This document shows positions 7,358 through 16,060 of a stretch of 64,000 bases of DNA, piece by piece. This DNA comes from an uncultured bacterium (GTDB lineage: Bacteria; Cyanobacteriota; Vampirovibrionia; Gastranaerophilales; Gastranaerophilaceae). Position numbers and translations under genes: made by a program. The stretch is taken from assembly GCA_958366705.1 (NCBI GenBank), contig CATXCB010000002.1, forward strand, positions 62,001-126,000, written 5' to 3'. The notes beneath the pieces are model-generated. The model did not search any database. It was not told the origin of the DNA and was given only the letters and a program-made list of their open reading frames with translations. Within the stretch, counting starts at the first letter, position 1, and each line of letters starts with the position of its first letter.

Positions 7358-8377
7358 TTATGAAACTTGCATTTCTTTTTCAAATCCGAACAACGAACTT
7401 ACTGATTCATCATCATGGATTCTGGAAATCGCTTGTGCAAGTAACGGAGCCACTGAAACCTGTTTGATATTTGAAGGCATTTTGCTCATGTCTAAAGGAA
7501 TTGTATTTGTAACAATACATTCTGTAATCGGAGCAGAGCCTAATCTTTCTACAGCTGGCCCTGAAAATACAGGGTGAGTAGCTCCAACATAAATTTCTTT
7601 TGCCCCTTTAGATTTTAAAAGTTTAGCAGCTTCGCAAATTGTACCTGCTGTATCAATAATGTCGTCAAACATTAAACAAACTTTTCCTTCAACATCACCG
7701 ATAACATTTGTAGCAATTGCTTCGTTATGTTTATCTCTTCTTTTATCAATAATTGCAATCGGGCAGTCAAGTTTTTTTGCAAAATGTCTGGTTCTGTTTG
7801 CTCCGCCCATATCCGGAGAAACTGCAACCATATTTTCAGGGTCAATACCTAAATCTTTAATATAGTTCACAAGAACATTTGTTGCAAAGATGTGGTCAAC
7901 AAGAATATTGAAAAATCCCTGAATTTGTCCTGTGTGTAAATCCATTGCAAGAACTCTGTCAGCACCTGCTGTTGTTAATAAATCAGCAACAAGTTTTGCA
8001 GTAATAGCTTCACGTCCTGAAGTCTTTCTGTCCTGTCTTGCATATCCGTAATAAGGAATTACTGCAGTGATTGTTTTGGCGCTTGCGCGTTTAAATGCGT
8101 CAATAATGATTAATAATTCCATCAGGTTTTCGTTAACAGGATTGCAAACTGGTTGAATGATAAATACATCATCCCCTCTTACACTTTCTTTAACTTGAAC
8201 GTATAATTCCCCATCTGCAAAGTTTTTAACAATCATCGGTCCAACTGTTGTTCCCAGATAATCAGCAATTTCTTGTGCTAATTTAGGGTTTGAACGACCA
8301 GAGAATAATCTGATATCGTGAGTTGGGTTTATAGCTTTTTCAAGTTGAGGGTAAGTCATTTCTTCAATTGCAACCAT
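7358..8377 (-). CDS. prs: Ribose-phosphate pyrophosphokinase (PRPP synthase)
   Basis: Makes PRPP from ribose 5-phosphate and ATP for purine, pyrimidine, NAD, His and Trp synthesis. The 339 aa protein has the family landmarks: RLFSGRSNPKLAQEIADYLG, the YYGYARQDRKTSGREAI loop, the MDLHTGQIQGFF segment and the PRPP-binding DDIIDTAGTICEAA. It has a short extra N-terminus of about 20 aa before the usual start. AGAAAGGA precedes the ATG. It is monocistronic, with a terminator directly downstream. Confidence 0.96.
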   Translation of the reverse strand: MVAIEEMTYPQLEKAINPTHDIRLFSGRSNPKLAQEIADYLGTTVGPMIVKNFADGELYVQVKESVRGDDVFIIQPVCNPVNENLMELLIIIDAFKRASAKTITAVIPYYGYARQDRKTSGREAITAKLVADLLTTAGADRVLAMDLHTGQIQGFFNILVDHIFATNVLVNYIKDLGIDPENMVAVSPDMGGANRTRHFAKKLDCPIAIIDKRRDKHNEAIATNVIGDVEGKVCLMFDDIIDTAGTICEAAKLLKSKGAKEIYVGATHPVFSGPAVERLGSAPITECIVTNTIPLDMSKMPSNIKQVSVAPLLAQAISRIHDDESVSSLFGFEKEMQVS

Positions 8378-8569
8378 TATATTTAATCCTTTCTACATCC
8401 GCCACTATAATTTATTATAGAACTGTTGAGTCGTAAGCTCAATGATTTTTTAAGTTTTGTATATATGTATGTAAAACTCGTAAATAAATTTTTTGTTACT
8501 TTTGAATTTAAACGCAAATATTTTTATTTTGAGTTTTAATACAAATGTGTAATTTAGCAAGGAGACCAG

Positions 8570-8821
8570 ATGAAAATTGATTTTTACATTAATAATCCCG
8601 GAATACGTATGGGAAAATGTTGTAAAGCCGGAGATATAGTAGAGGCTATGATTGAAAATGGAAAACAAAAAATGGCAGATTTTAATCCAGTAGTTGATTT
8701 AAGAAGAAACTTGGAAAGAAATGCCGAGCAAATCTCTGAATCAGAGTATGTTAATGCAAGACAGTATTTAGATAGTATAAATTATTCGCAAATGATACAT
8801 GATGCGGAAGATTTAGTATAA
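8570..8821 (+). CDS. Hypothetical small soluble protein
   Basis: 83 aa, ATG preceded by CAAGGAGA. The N-terminal half has a Cys pair (MGKCCKAGDIVEAMIENG) and the C-terminal half is charged and predicted helical (RRNLERNAEQISESEYVNARQYL). No signal peptide or membrane segment. It is followed at once by a strong terminator and stands alone between two leftward genes. The good ribosome binding site and terminator support a real gene of unknown function. Confidence 0.65.
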   Translation: MKIDFYINNPGIRMGKCCKAGDIVEAMIENGKQKMADFNPVVDLRRNLERNAEQISESEYVNARQYLDSINYSQMIHDAEDLV

Positions 8822-8834
8822 TATATTAAACATA

Positions 8835-8870
8835 AAAAAGGGCGGTGCATAAAAATGCACCGCCCTTTTT
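8835..8870. terminator. Bidirectional terminator (8570 gene and hppA)
   Basis: AAAAAGGGCGGTGCAT, a four-base loop and its perfect complement. GC-rich core flanked by A and T runs on both sides, between convergent genes. Confidence 0.9.
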
Positions 8871-8880
8871 ATTTATGCTG

Positions 8881-11304
8881 TTATTTCTTTGTAGGAATTC
8901 TCATTCCATAGAAAGAACGGACAACAAAAATTAATGCGATTATTAAAAATACTATACCAACATATGGTGCAATATCTCTAAATGATTCGTTAATTGCAAT
9001 TTCCATTGCAAGTAATCCAAATAGAGTTGTAAATTTAATAATTGGGTTCATTGCAACTGATGATGTATCTTTGAATGGGTCACCAACTGTGTCTCCGACA
9101 ACTGTAGCTTCATGCAGTTGAGTTCCTTTTTCTTTCAAATCAACTTCAACAATTTTCTTGGCATTATCCCAGCAGCCGCCGGCGTTTGCCATAAATACAG
9201 CCTGGAATAGACCAAATACTGCAATTGCAACAAGATAACTTACAAAGAATGATACTGCTAGTTGAGTTTTAGCACCAGGAGCTGACAAACAAGCAAGTGC
9301 TAAAGCAAAAGTGAATAATGCTATAAAGATATTAACCATACCTTTTTGAGCATATTGAGTACAAATTTTTACAACTTCTTTTGAATTTGCAACATTTGCA
9401 CATTTTTCATCAGCATCACCTAATTTGATGTTATCTTTGATGTATTCAACAGCACGGTAAGCACCTGTTGTAACAGCTTGCATAGACGCTCCGCTAAACC
9501 AGTAAATAACCGCACCGCCTGTTAATAAGCCTAATAGTGTATAAGGATTTAACAGGTTCAGAATCATTTCAGGCTGAATTCCTAAAGTGTTTCTGATAAC
9601 AAGAATCAATGAGAAAATCATAGTAGTAGCACCAACAACAGCAGTACCGATAAGTACCGGTTTTGATGTTGCTTTGAATGTGTTACCAGCTCCATCATTT
9701 TCTTCTAAGTATTGTTTAGCATTGTCAAAGTCTGCATCAAATCCGTATTGTTCTTTAATTTGACCTTTAACATCAGGAAGTTCTTCAATTAATGATAATT
9801 CGTAAACAGATTGAGCATTATCAGTAACCGGACCATATGAATCAACTGCAATTGTTACAGGGCCCATTCCTAAGAAACCGAATGCTACAAGACCGAATGC
9901 GAATACTGAAGAGTATCCCATTAATGATTCCGGAATATAAGTACTTGCAAAGTAAGCAAGACCCATAAGAAGTACGATTACCATACCAATCCAGAATCCA
10001 GAGAAGTTTCCTGAAACAATACCTGAAAGGATTGTTAAAGATGCTCCGCCTTCACGTGAAGCAGTAACAACTTCTTCTGTATGTTTTGCTTTTGGAGATG
10101 TGAATATCTTTGTAAATTCCGGAATTAGTGCTGCACCTAAAGTACCGCAAGAAATAATACAAGATAATACTAACCAGATGTGGTGTCCCATTGAGTTTAA
10201 TAACCAGTAGCTTACACCAAAAGTCATACCGATTGATAATATTGAAGTTATCCAAACAAGTCTTGTCAATGGTACTTCAAAGTCAAATTTTTCTGTTGAT
10301 TTTGCGTAGAATTTATCTATAATTCCGTTAAACCAGTATGCAACAACAGAAGTAACAATCATTAAGAATCTCATAACGAAAATCCAAGCTAATAATTGAA
10401 CTTGATTTTCTTTACCTAAAACTGCAAGTAAAATAAAACTTACAAGAGCTACACCTGTTACGCCGTAAGTTTCAAAACCGTCAGCTGTAGGTCCGATTGA
10501 GTCTCCTGCATTATCACCTGTACAGTCCGCAATAACACCAGGGTTTCTAGGGTCATCTTCTTTGATACCGAATTGGATTTTCATCAAGTCTGAACCAATA
10601 TCCGCAATTTTTGTGAAGATACCGCCTGCAACACGAAGAGCAGAAGCACCTAAAGATTCACCGATAGCAAAACCGATGAAACAAGCACCTGCAATTTCGC
10701 CAGGAATGAATAAGAGAATTACAAGCATCATAATTAATTCAACAGATACCAGTAATACACCAATACTCATACCAGCTTTTAAAGGAATATTTAAAATATT
10801 TAAAGGGTTTCCTTTAAGAGCTGCAAACGCAGTTCTTGAATTTGCTAAAGTATTCATTCTGATACCGAACCAGGCAACAGCGTATGAGCCTAAAATACCG
10901 ATAACAGACCAGCCAAGAATTGTTAATACTCCGGCAATACCCATTTTTTGGAGGTACCCGAAGTAGAATGCAATACATAGACCGATTAAAACTTCTAAAA
11001 CTAACAAGAATTTTCCTTGTTGAACCAGATAAGTTTTACAGGTTTCAAAAATTGTGTTTCCAACTTCGTCCATAGCTTTATGAACGTCTAATTTTTTGAT
11101 TTTCAAGAATTCAACAAGTCCGAAAATCAATCCGATAACAGAAATTCCAAGTCCAATTAATAATAGTGTATAACTGCTTGGAGAAATACACTTGATACTT
11201 GGAACAACTAAATCGGCTTCACTTGCAAATGCAGGTGAAAGACCAAAAATCATTACTGCAAATATTGCTAGTAATGCCATTGGTGAAGTAAACTTTTTAA
11301 TCAT
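8881..11304 (-). CDS. hppA: Membrane-bound cation-translocating pyrophosphatase
   Basis: Couples pyrophosphate hydrolysis to H+ and/or Na+ pumping across the inner membrane. The 807 aa protein has about 16 membrane segments and the paired substrate loops: GIKEDDPRNPGVIADCTGDN with GDSIGPTADGFETYG, and near the C-terminus GGCWDNAKK with VVGDTVGDPFKDTSS. The DCTGDNAGDS variant is the Bacteroidetes-like type. GNTFKATSK has Lys where K+-dependent enzymes carry Ala, which suggests independence from K+. An N-terminal hydrophobic stretch ending ALA/AFASEAD resembles a cleavable signal. Monocistronic. Confidence 0.95.
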   Translation of the reverse strand: MIKKFTSPMALLAIFAVMIFGLSPAFASEADLVVPSIKCISPSSYTLLLIGLGISVIGLIFGLVEFLKIKKLDVHKAMDEVGNTIFETCKTYLVQQGKFLLVLEVLIGLCIAFYFGYLQKMGIAGVLTILGWSVIGILGSYAVAWFGIRMNTLANSRTAFAALKGNPLNILNIPLKAGMSIGVLLVSVELIMMLVILLFIPGEIAGACFIGFAIGESLGASALRVAGGIFTKIADIGSDLMKIQFGIKEDDPRNPGVIADCTGDNAGDSIGPTADGFETYGVTGVALVSFILLAVLGKENQVQLLAWIFVMRFLMIVTSVVAYWFNGIIDKFYAKSTEKFDFEVPLTRLVWITSILSIGMTFGVSYWLLNSMGHHIWLVLSCIISCGTLGAALIPEFTKIFTSPKAKHTEEVVTASREGGASLTILSGIVSGNFSGFWIGMVIVLLMGLAYFASTYIPESLMGYSSVFAFGLVAFGFLGMGPVTIAVDSYGPVTDNAQSVYELSLIEELPDVKGQIKEQYGFDADFDNAKQYLEENDGAGNTFKATSKPVLIGTAVVGATTMIFSLILVIRNTLGIQPEMILNLLNPYTLLGLLTGGAVIYWFSGASMQAVTTGAYRAVEYIKDNIKLGDADEKCANVANSKEVVKICTQYAQKGMVNIFIALFTFALALACLSAPGAKTQLAVSFFVSYLVAIAVFGLFQAVFMANAGGCWDNAKKIVEVDLKEKGTQLHEATVVGDTVGDPFKDTSSVAMNPIIKFTTLFGLLAMEIAINESFRDIAPYVGIVFLIIALIFVVRSFYGMRIPTKK

Positions 11305-11450
11305 ATTCTCTCTCCTTTGTTAAAAGTTTGTTCACGTTTTTATTATAAAGAATAAATAGATATTTAACAATATTTTTACATTTCAACATGAAATATTCAG
11401 GACTTGTGTACAATTCTCCGGTAAATATGCTCAAAAATATACTCATACTT

Positions 11451-11505
11451 TCATTCCGAACTTGTTTCGGAATCTATTGAAATTTGAGATCCTGAAACAA
11501 ATATT
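11451..11505. repeat. Dispersed palindromic repeat, copy A
   Basis: Contains ATTCCGAA-CTTG-TTTCGGAAT (11454-11474) followed by TCTATTGAAATTTGAGATCCTG. The same hairpin-plus-tail pattern occurs near 51617, which marks a dispersed intergenic repeat family. Confidence 0.6.
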
Positions 11506-11538
11506 TACTTATTTAAATAGTTTTGTTATTATTATGTT

Positions 11539-11889
11539 ATGACTGGTTTTTTACATAAAATCTGGGTTGTTTTGTTTGCTTTTATGATATTTGGTTTAAT
11601 GGCTCTTGCTCCGGTTGAAAAATATCAAAAATCTTATATGCAGACCTATCGTCATATTCGGAAAAAACCACAAAAACATCTTGATGCAAATTATAAGTAT
11701 GCGGATTTTGTTGAAGATGGTGGCGATGTAAAGGTCGCCAACAAATTATTTAAAAAATGGGCAAATGAGCGTGAGGCGGGGGGGGATGAAAATGCAAAGC
11801 GGATTAACAAAAATAAATCTGGAGTTAGAAAACCATATTTTGTAAGGGATAAATATAACCCTAATATTTTACATCCATACAGAGATTAG
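11539..11889 (+). CDS. Hypothetical membrane-anchored protein with internal G8 tract
   Basis: 116 aa. One N-terminal membrane segment (IWVVLFAFMIFGLMALA), then a basic tail ending VRDKYNPNILHPYRD. No clear ribosome binding site. An 8-base G run (11778-11785), rare in this AT-rich DNA, lies in the last third of the ORF. A one-base slip there would change the last 30 or so codons. Its 3' end overlaps the convergent neighbour by 4 bases. Function unknown. Confidence 0.5.
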   Translation: MTGFLHKIWVVLFAFMIFGLMALAPVEKYQKSYMQTYRHIRKKPQKHLDANYKYADFVEDGGDVKVANKLFKKWANEREAGGDENAKRINKNKSGVRKPYFVRDKYNPNILHPYRD

Positions 11890-12740
11890 TAAATATAGGC
11901 TTCTGTTAAAAGTTTAATTTCAAAATTGCTGCCGGCAGGAATTGAGATATTACCGCCCTTCGAAAATATGGCTAATACCGGAGATGATACTGTTGTTACT
12001 GCATACCCTGCAAGTCCAAATATTGTTGGTATTGGAGATATTATCCAGCCAACAGGGTTGTCTGCAAGTTTTTTAGATGTTCGTCTGGTCTTTTTAAAGA
12101 AATTTTCACCTTTATCTATTTGTTTGCCAACATTTGCCCAGTATTGTCTTTTCCCTTTCATATTATTCAAAAATATCTTTTTTGTATTCGCTTTGGTAAT
12201 TTTAGCATTCAGAGGTACTGTTTTTCCATTATAGTTCATGCTGGTAATTCTTAGTACAACAAGTCCTCCGTTCCCTGACATTTGAGGTCTGTGAGAATCT
12301 GCAATAACTCCTTTAAACACCGTTCCTGCAGGAATTGTTATATTTTTTTTATAAACAGGAGCGTATGATGTAAAAGAAACTGTGTTACCCTCTCTTAACC
12401 AATCTGAGATAACTTGATTTGAACGAACTTGAAATTTCGTTCTTGAAGGAATCCTCAGTGCATTTTTTTTATCGGTTTTTGTAATTACCGGTACTGTTGT
12501 CGTATACACAGGGGAAGTTGTTGGAACTTGTGTAGTCGTGGTTTGATTTTGTGTCGCTGCCGGTTGTTTGTCTACTTTAGGCAGCGGCGGTAGTGTATCT
12601 TCTTGAATTTTATTTGTATTATATTTCTTTTTTATTTCTTCATCTACTGAAACATCAAAATTTAATGCTAAAACCGGAGAAGTTATTATTAGCGTTATTA
12701 AAAATGATAATATAAAATTTTTTATATGGTATTTATTCAT
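11886..12740 (-). CDS. Exported protein with IPAGT-type module
   Basis: 284 aa with a signal peptide (ILSFLITLIITSPVLA), a Thr/Pro/Gln-rich linker (about residues 55-90, TTTTQVPTTSPVYTTTVP) and a C-terminal module. The module contains NITIPAGTVFKGVI, LVVLRITSMNYNGKTVPLNA, a hydrophobic Gly-rich stretch, then ISIPAGSNFEIKL. This layout recurs in the proteins at 30908 and 48086 and resembles the IPxGT pattern of VirB10/TrbI-like proteins. It lies 3 bases downstream of a DUF805-like gene. Envelope location inferred. Confidence 0.65.
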   Translation of the reverse strand: MNKYHIKNFILSFLITLIITSPVLALNFDVSVDEEIKKKYNTNKIQEDTLPPLPKVDKQPAATQNQTTTTQVPTTSPVYTTTVPVITKTDKKNALRIPSRTKFQVRSNQVISDWLREGNTVSFTSYAPVYKKNITIPAGTVFKGVIADSHRPQMSGNGGLVVLRITSMNYNGKTVPLNAKITKANTKKIFLNNMKGKRQYWANVGKQIDKGENFFKKTRRTSKKLADNPVGWIISPIPTIFGLAGYAVTTVSSPVLAIFSKGGNISIPAGSNFEIKLLTEAYIY

Positions 12741-12743
12741 AAA

Positions 12744-13184
12744 TTAAGCATCTTCATTACTGTTAACGAGTTCACCAGGCATAAAAATCATTGCAAAATA
12801 GAAAAAGAGTATTGCAAGAGGAAATAAAAATATGCATATAGAGGAGATTGCAAATAATCCTACTGTAAACCATAAACCTCTATGAAAACTGCCTGTGATA
12901 TCCCACATTCTTTTTGCGTAATTAACAAAGTTTAAATATAACATCGGTATTCCAAAAATCAAAAGAAAAATTCCTAAAAGTGCGATGTAGGATTCCGGAG
13001 TTTTTGTTATAAAGTATATCAAGCAGTATAATCCTATAATTAATAGGTGAATTATAAAAAGTATTATGGAATTTACAAAAAATTTAAGTTTGCCAACAGG
13101 CATGTCTAATTTAAACAGTTTGGAATCAGAATCTTTGTGTAAGATTGGTTCAGCAATTAGTTTACCTTCTTCGTCAAAGCTCAT
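12744..13184 (-). CDS. DUF805-like small membrane protein
   Basis: 146 aa with four hydrophobic segments. VGKLKFFVNSIILF near residue 30 and NYAKRMWDITGSFHRGLWF near residue 90 recall DUF805, whose landmarks are an N-terminal aromatic/Arg segment and RxxDxG after the second helix pair. The match is loose. It is co-directional with the exported protein 3 bases downstream, so the two are probably co-transcribed. AGGAGAA precedes the ATG. Confidence 0.6.
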   Translation of the reverse strand: MSFDEEGKLIAEPILHKDSDSKLFKLDMPVGKLKFFVNSIILFIIHLLIIGLYCLIYFITKTPESYIALLGIFLLIFGIPMLYLNFVNYAKRMWDITGSFHRGLWFTVGLFAISSICIFLFPLAILFFYFAMIFMPGELVNSNEDA

Positions 13185-13254
13185 TTTTTATTCTCCTATA
13201 AATATACTCTATCATTTTTTTTACTTATTCGCAAGATGTTTTAGTAGATAAATT

Positions 13255-13286
13255 AAAAGGCGGAATGGCTTGCCATTCCGCCTTTT
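13255..13286. terminator. Terminator of the GltA-type gene
   Basis: AAAAGGCGGAATGG and its complement around a CTTG loop, with T-rich minus-strand flank. It separates the flavoprotein gene from the DUF805-like gene downstream. Confidence 0.85.
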
Positions 13287-13309
13287 CTAAATTCTTTATA
13301 CTGCTAATA

Positions 13310-14680
13310 TTACTTTAGCATATCATTGATAGCTTTTGCAGCTTTTTTTCCTGCACCCATCGCATTAATTGCGTTTGATGCACCAACCGGAGCAACGTCT
13401 CCGCCTGCAAATACGCAAGGAATATTTGTTGAACGTTTTTCAGGATCAACTTCAATATAACCTTTTGCATCTGTAATAATTTCCATACCTTCAGCTTCTG
13501 CAGAGCGCTGGATAATTGGGTTAGGACCAGTTCCAAGAGCTACTATTACAGTATCAACATCTTCAACTACAAATTCGCCGGTGCCGACAGGTCTTCTTCT
13601 TCCTGACGCATCAGGTTCGCCAAGTTCCATTATTTCAAATTTCATACCTGCTACGTAGCCTTCGTTTTCTAAGATTTCAACAGGTGCGTGTAAGAATTTG
13701 AATTGAACACCTTCTTCTTTTGCGTGTCTGATTTCTTCAAGTCTTGCAGGTAATTCTTTTTCAGTTCTACGGTATAAAATGGATACTTCTTCAAAACCTA
13801 CACGAACCGCAGTACGAGCAGCATCCATGGCAACGTTTCCGCCGCCGATTACTGCAACTTTTTTACCTACTTTTAGAGGTGTTGCACAATCGTCTCTCCC
13901 TGCTCCCATAAGGTTTACACGGGTTAAGAATTCGTTAGCTGAGAATACTCCGTTTAAATTTTCGCCAGGAATATTCATCATTTTTGGAAGTCCTGCACCT
14001 GAACAAATAAAAATTGCATCAAAGCCATCGTCTTTTAATTGTTTAAGTGTTATTGATTTCCCTACAATTACGTTTGTATGGAATTCAACTCCCATTTCTT
14101 TAAGGTTTTCGATTTCTCTATCAAGAATTACACGAGGTAATCTGAACGGAGGTATACCGTAGCGAAGCACACCGCCTAATTTGTGTAAAGCTTCGAATAC
14201 AACAACTTCATGACCGGCTTTTCTTAAGTCAGCTGCTGCAGTGATTCCCGCACAACCAGAACCAACAATTGCAACTTTTTTGCCTGATGGTTTAATTTCT
14301 GTTTTTTCTGCTGCTGTGTTATCACCAACATATCTTTCTAAAGCGCCGATTGCAACAGCTTCCCCTTTTATTCCAAGAATACAGTTGCCTTCGCACTGTC
14401 TTTCTTGAGGGCAAACTCTTCCGCAAACTGATGGCAGCATGCTGGTTTCTCTGATAATTTTTCCTGCTTCTTCCAAATTATCTTCTTTCAATGCTTTAAT
14501 GAAATCAGGTATTTGAATATTAACAGGGCAGCCCTGAACGCAGCGAGGATTTTTACAATTTAGACATCTTGAAGCTTCCAGTTTTACCTGTTCCGGTGTC
14601 AAATTGCTCTCTACAGGTTCAAAATTTGAACGTCTTTGAATTTTATCTTGTTCTTGTACTCTTTGTCTTTCCACAACCAT
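13310..14680 (-). CDS. gltA: NADPH-dependent FeS flavoprotein, GltA/glutamate synthase small-chain type
   Basis: 456 aa protein of the glutamate synthase beta-chain family (homotetrameric GltA type; the same fold serves as NfnB/SudA). Two cysteine clusters for 4Fe-4S centres are visible: CLNCKNPRCVQGCP and CGRVCPQERQCEGNC. FAD site GSGCAGITAAADLRKAGHEV and NADPH site GGGNVAMDAARTAVRVG follow, then the C-terminal FAD segment IPCVFAGGDVAPVGASN. No glutamate synthase large chain or NfnA partner is in the window, so the electron partner is unknown. Monocistronic. Confidence 0.88.
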   Translation of the reverse strand: MVVERQRVQEQDKIQRRSNFEPVESNLTPEQVKLEASRCLNCKNPRCVQGCPVNIQIPDFIKALKEDNLEEAGKIIRETSMLPSVCGRVCPQERQCEGNCILGIKGEAVAIGALERYVGDNTAAEKTEIKPSGKKVAIVGSGCAGITAAADLRKAGHEVVVFEALHKLGGVLRYGIPPFRLPRVILDREIENLKEMGVEFHTNVIVGKSITLKQLKDDGFDAIFICSGAGLPKMMNIPGENLNGVFSANEFLTRVNLMGAGRDDCATPLKVGKKVAVIGGGNVAMDAARTAVRVGFEEVSILYRRTEKELPARLEEIRHAKEEGVQFKFLHAPVEILENEGYVAGMKFEIMELGEPDASGRRRPVGTGEFVVEDVDTVIVALGTGPNPIIQRSAEAEGMEIITDAKGYIEVDPEKRSTNIPCVFAGGDVAPVGASNAINAMGAGKKAAKAINDMLK

Positions 14681-14860
14681 AATTCTATCCCTTCTTCTAA
14701 AAAATGATATTAATAGATTATCAACATTTTAATTAAAAAATATGCATTGTGCAAGTTTTGATATATTTGAAATATGTTTAGCTTCATATATCTTCTAAAA
14801 TGTTAGTAATATTTGTAAAATATGTTAGAATGAGAAAAAGTTTGTAGGATAGGGTATAAA

Positions 14861-16057
14861 ATGTTTTTTGAAATTGTTGTTTTAATTTTGTGTATAGTGA
14901 TTGCAGGTCTTGTGACCTGGATTGCGGCTGCAAAATTTTATCAGAATAGAATTTTAACTCTGCAGGCTGAGAACTTGGAATTGAAAACCAGAACAGGACT
15001 TAATGAAAATATTTTGAATGAGGTTAAAGTTGCGTTTTCCAAAATTGCTCAAGATTCTTTAAAAAATCAGCAGGAACAAATGCTTTCAGAACATTCTGCG
15101 GATTTAAAAAATCGTATTGAATTGTTTAAATCAGAAGAAATAAATCCTATAAATAAACTGCTCAAAGAATTTAAAGATAGTATTGATTCTTATCAAAAAG
15201 CTCATGAAATTGAATCTCTTGAAATAAAAAATGCAATTTCAACGGCCGAAAAATATGCAAAGGCACTTACTACAAATCAAAATTTAAAAGGCGAATTTGG
15301 CGAAGAGTGGCTTGAGCAGATTTTAAAAATTGCTAATTTGGAAGAAAACGTGCATTATACAAAACAGTTTGTTTCTGATGGAGTAAAACCCGATGTCCTT
15401 GTGAAGCTTCCGGATGATAAACATTTGATTATTGATTCCAAGGTGATTTTGAAAAATTTTATTGAATACAGGCAGGCTGATGATGAAAATATAAAAAAAA
15501 TCTTTATTTCAGATTTGAATACCTGTATTAATAATTTAGCAAAGAAAAATTATGAAGAGATTCCTAATACTCGCCAACCCGGGTTTATTTTGATGTATAT
15601 TCCGATTGAGACCTGTGTTAACTTGATTTATACTGATTATGACTTTAGAGGTGTTATTGAAAACGCTAACTCTAAAAATATTATTATTGTTGGCACGTCT
15701 TCTCTACTTGTAACTCTTAGATTAGTAAACCAGCTATGGGCTTCAAGGATACGTTATGATAATGTACAAAATATAATTAAAGTTGGCGAATCTTTATATA
15801 ATAATATTGCAGTTCATTCGCAGCGTCTTTTGAACATTCAACAGGCAATTGAAAAAGCTTCTGAATCTATTCAAACGGAAATTAATCGTTTTAAGTTAAA
15901 AAATAACGGCAGTATTTTTAAAGACGCTGAAAAGTTAAAAGAATTTGGTATTGAATCAAAAAATATAAAAACAGGGAAAAAACTTTCTGAAAATTCTATA
16001 CCATTAGAATTTCTAGAAGGGGCAGATATAACAGAATCAATAAATAGAGGAGTTTAA
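14861..16057 (+). CDS. rmuC: RmuC-family DNA recombination protein
   Basis: 398 aa with one N-terminal membrane anchor (EIVVLILCIVIAGLVTWIAA), a coiled-coil region (about 25-150) and the RmuC core. The core has LKGEFGEEWLEQIL and a PD-(D/E)xK-like nuclease pattern in KPDVLVKLPDD and LIIDSKV. RmuC limits inversions at short inverted repeats in E. coli. The gene directly precedes a membrane protein with a 3-base gap, so the two form an operon. Confidence 0.9.
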   Translation: MFFEIVVLILCIVIAGLVTWIAAAKFYQNRILTLQAENLELKTRTGLNENILNEVKVAFSKIAQDSLKNQQEQMLSEHSADLKNRIELFKSEEINPINKLLKEFKDSIDSYQKAHEIESLEIKNAISTAEKYAKALTTNQNLKGEFGEEWLEQILKIANLEENVHYTKQFVSDGVKPDVLVKLPDDKHLIIDSKVILKNFIEYRQADDENIKKIFISDLNTCINNLAKKNYEEIPNTRQPGFILMYIPIETCVNLIYTDYDFRGVIENANSKNIIIVGTSSLLVTLRLVNQLWASRIRYDNVQNIIKVGESLYNNIAVHSQRLLNIQQAIEKASESIQTEINRFKLKNNGSIFKDAEKLKEFGIESKNIKTGKKLSENSIPLEFLEGADITESINRGV

Positions 16058-16060
16058 AAT

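Noticed and set aside
10562..10966. 134-codon plus-strand ORF
   Set aside because: Mirror of conserved hppA sequence. It has no ribosome binding site and its composition is that of antisense coding DNA.
13779..14162. 127-codon plus-strand ORF
   Set aside because: Antisense to the conserved flavoprotein gene; no domain and no start signal.
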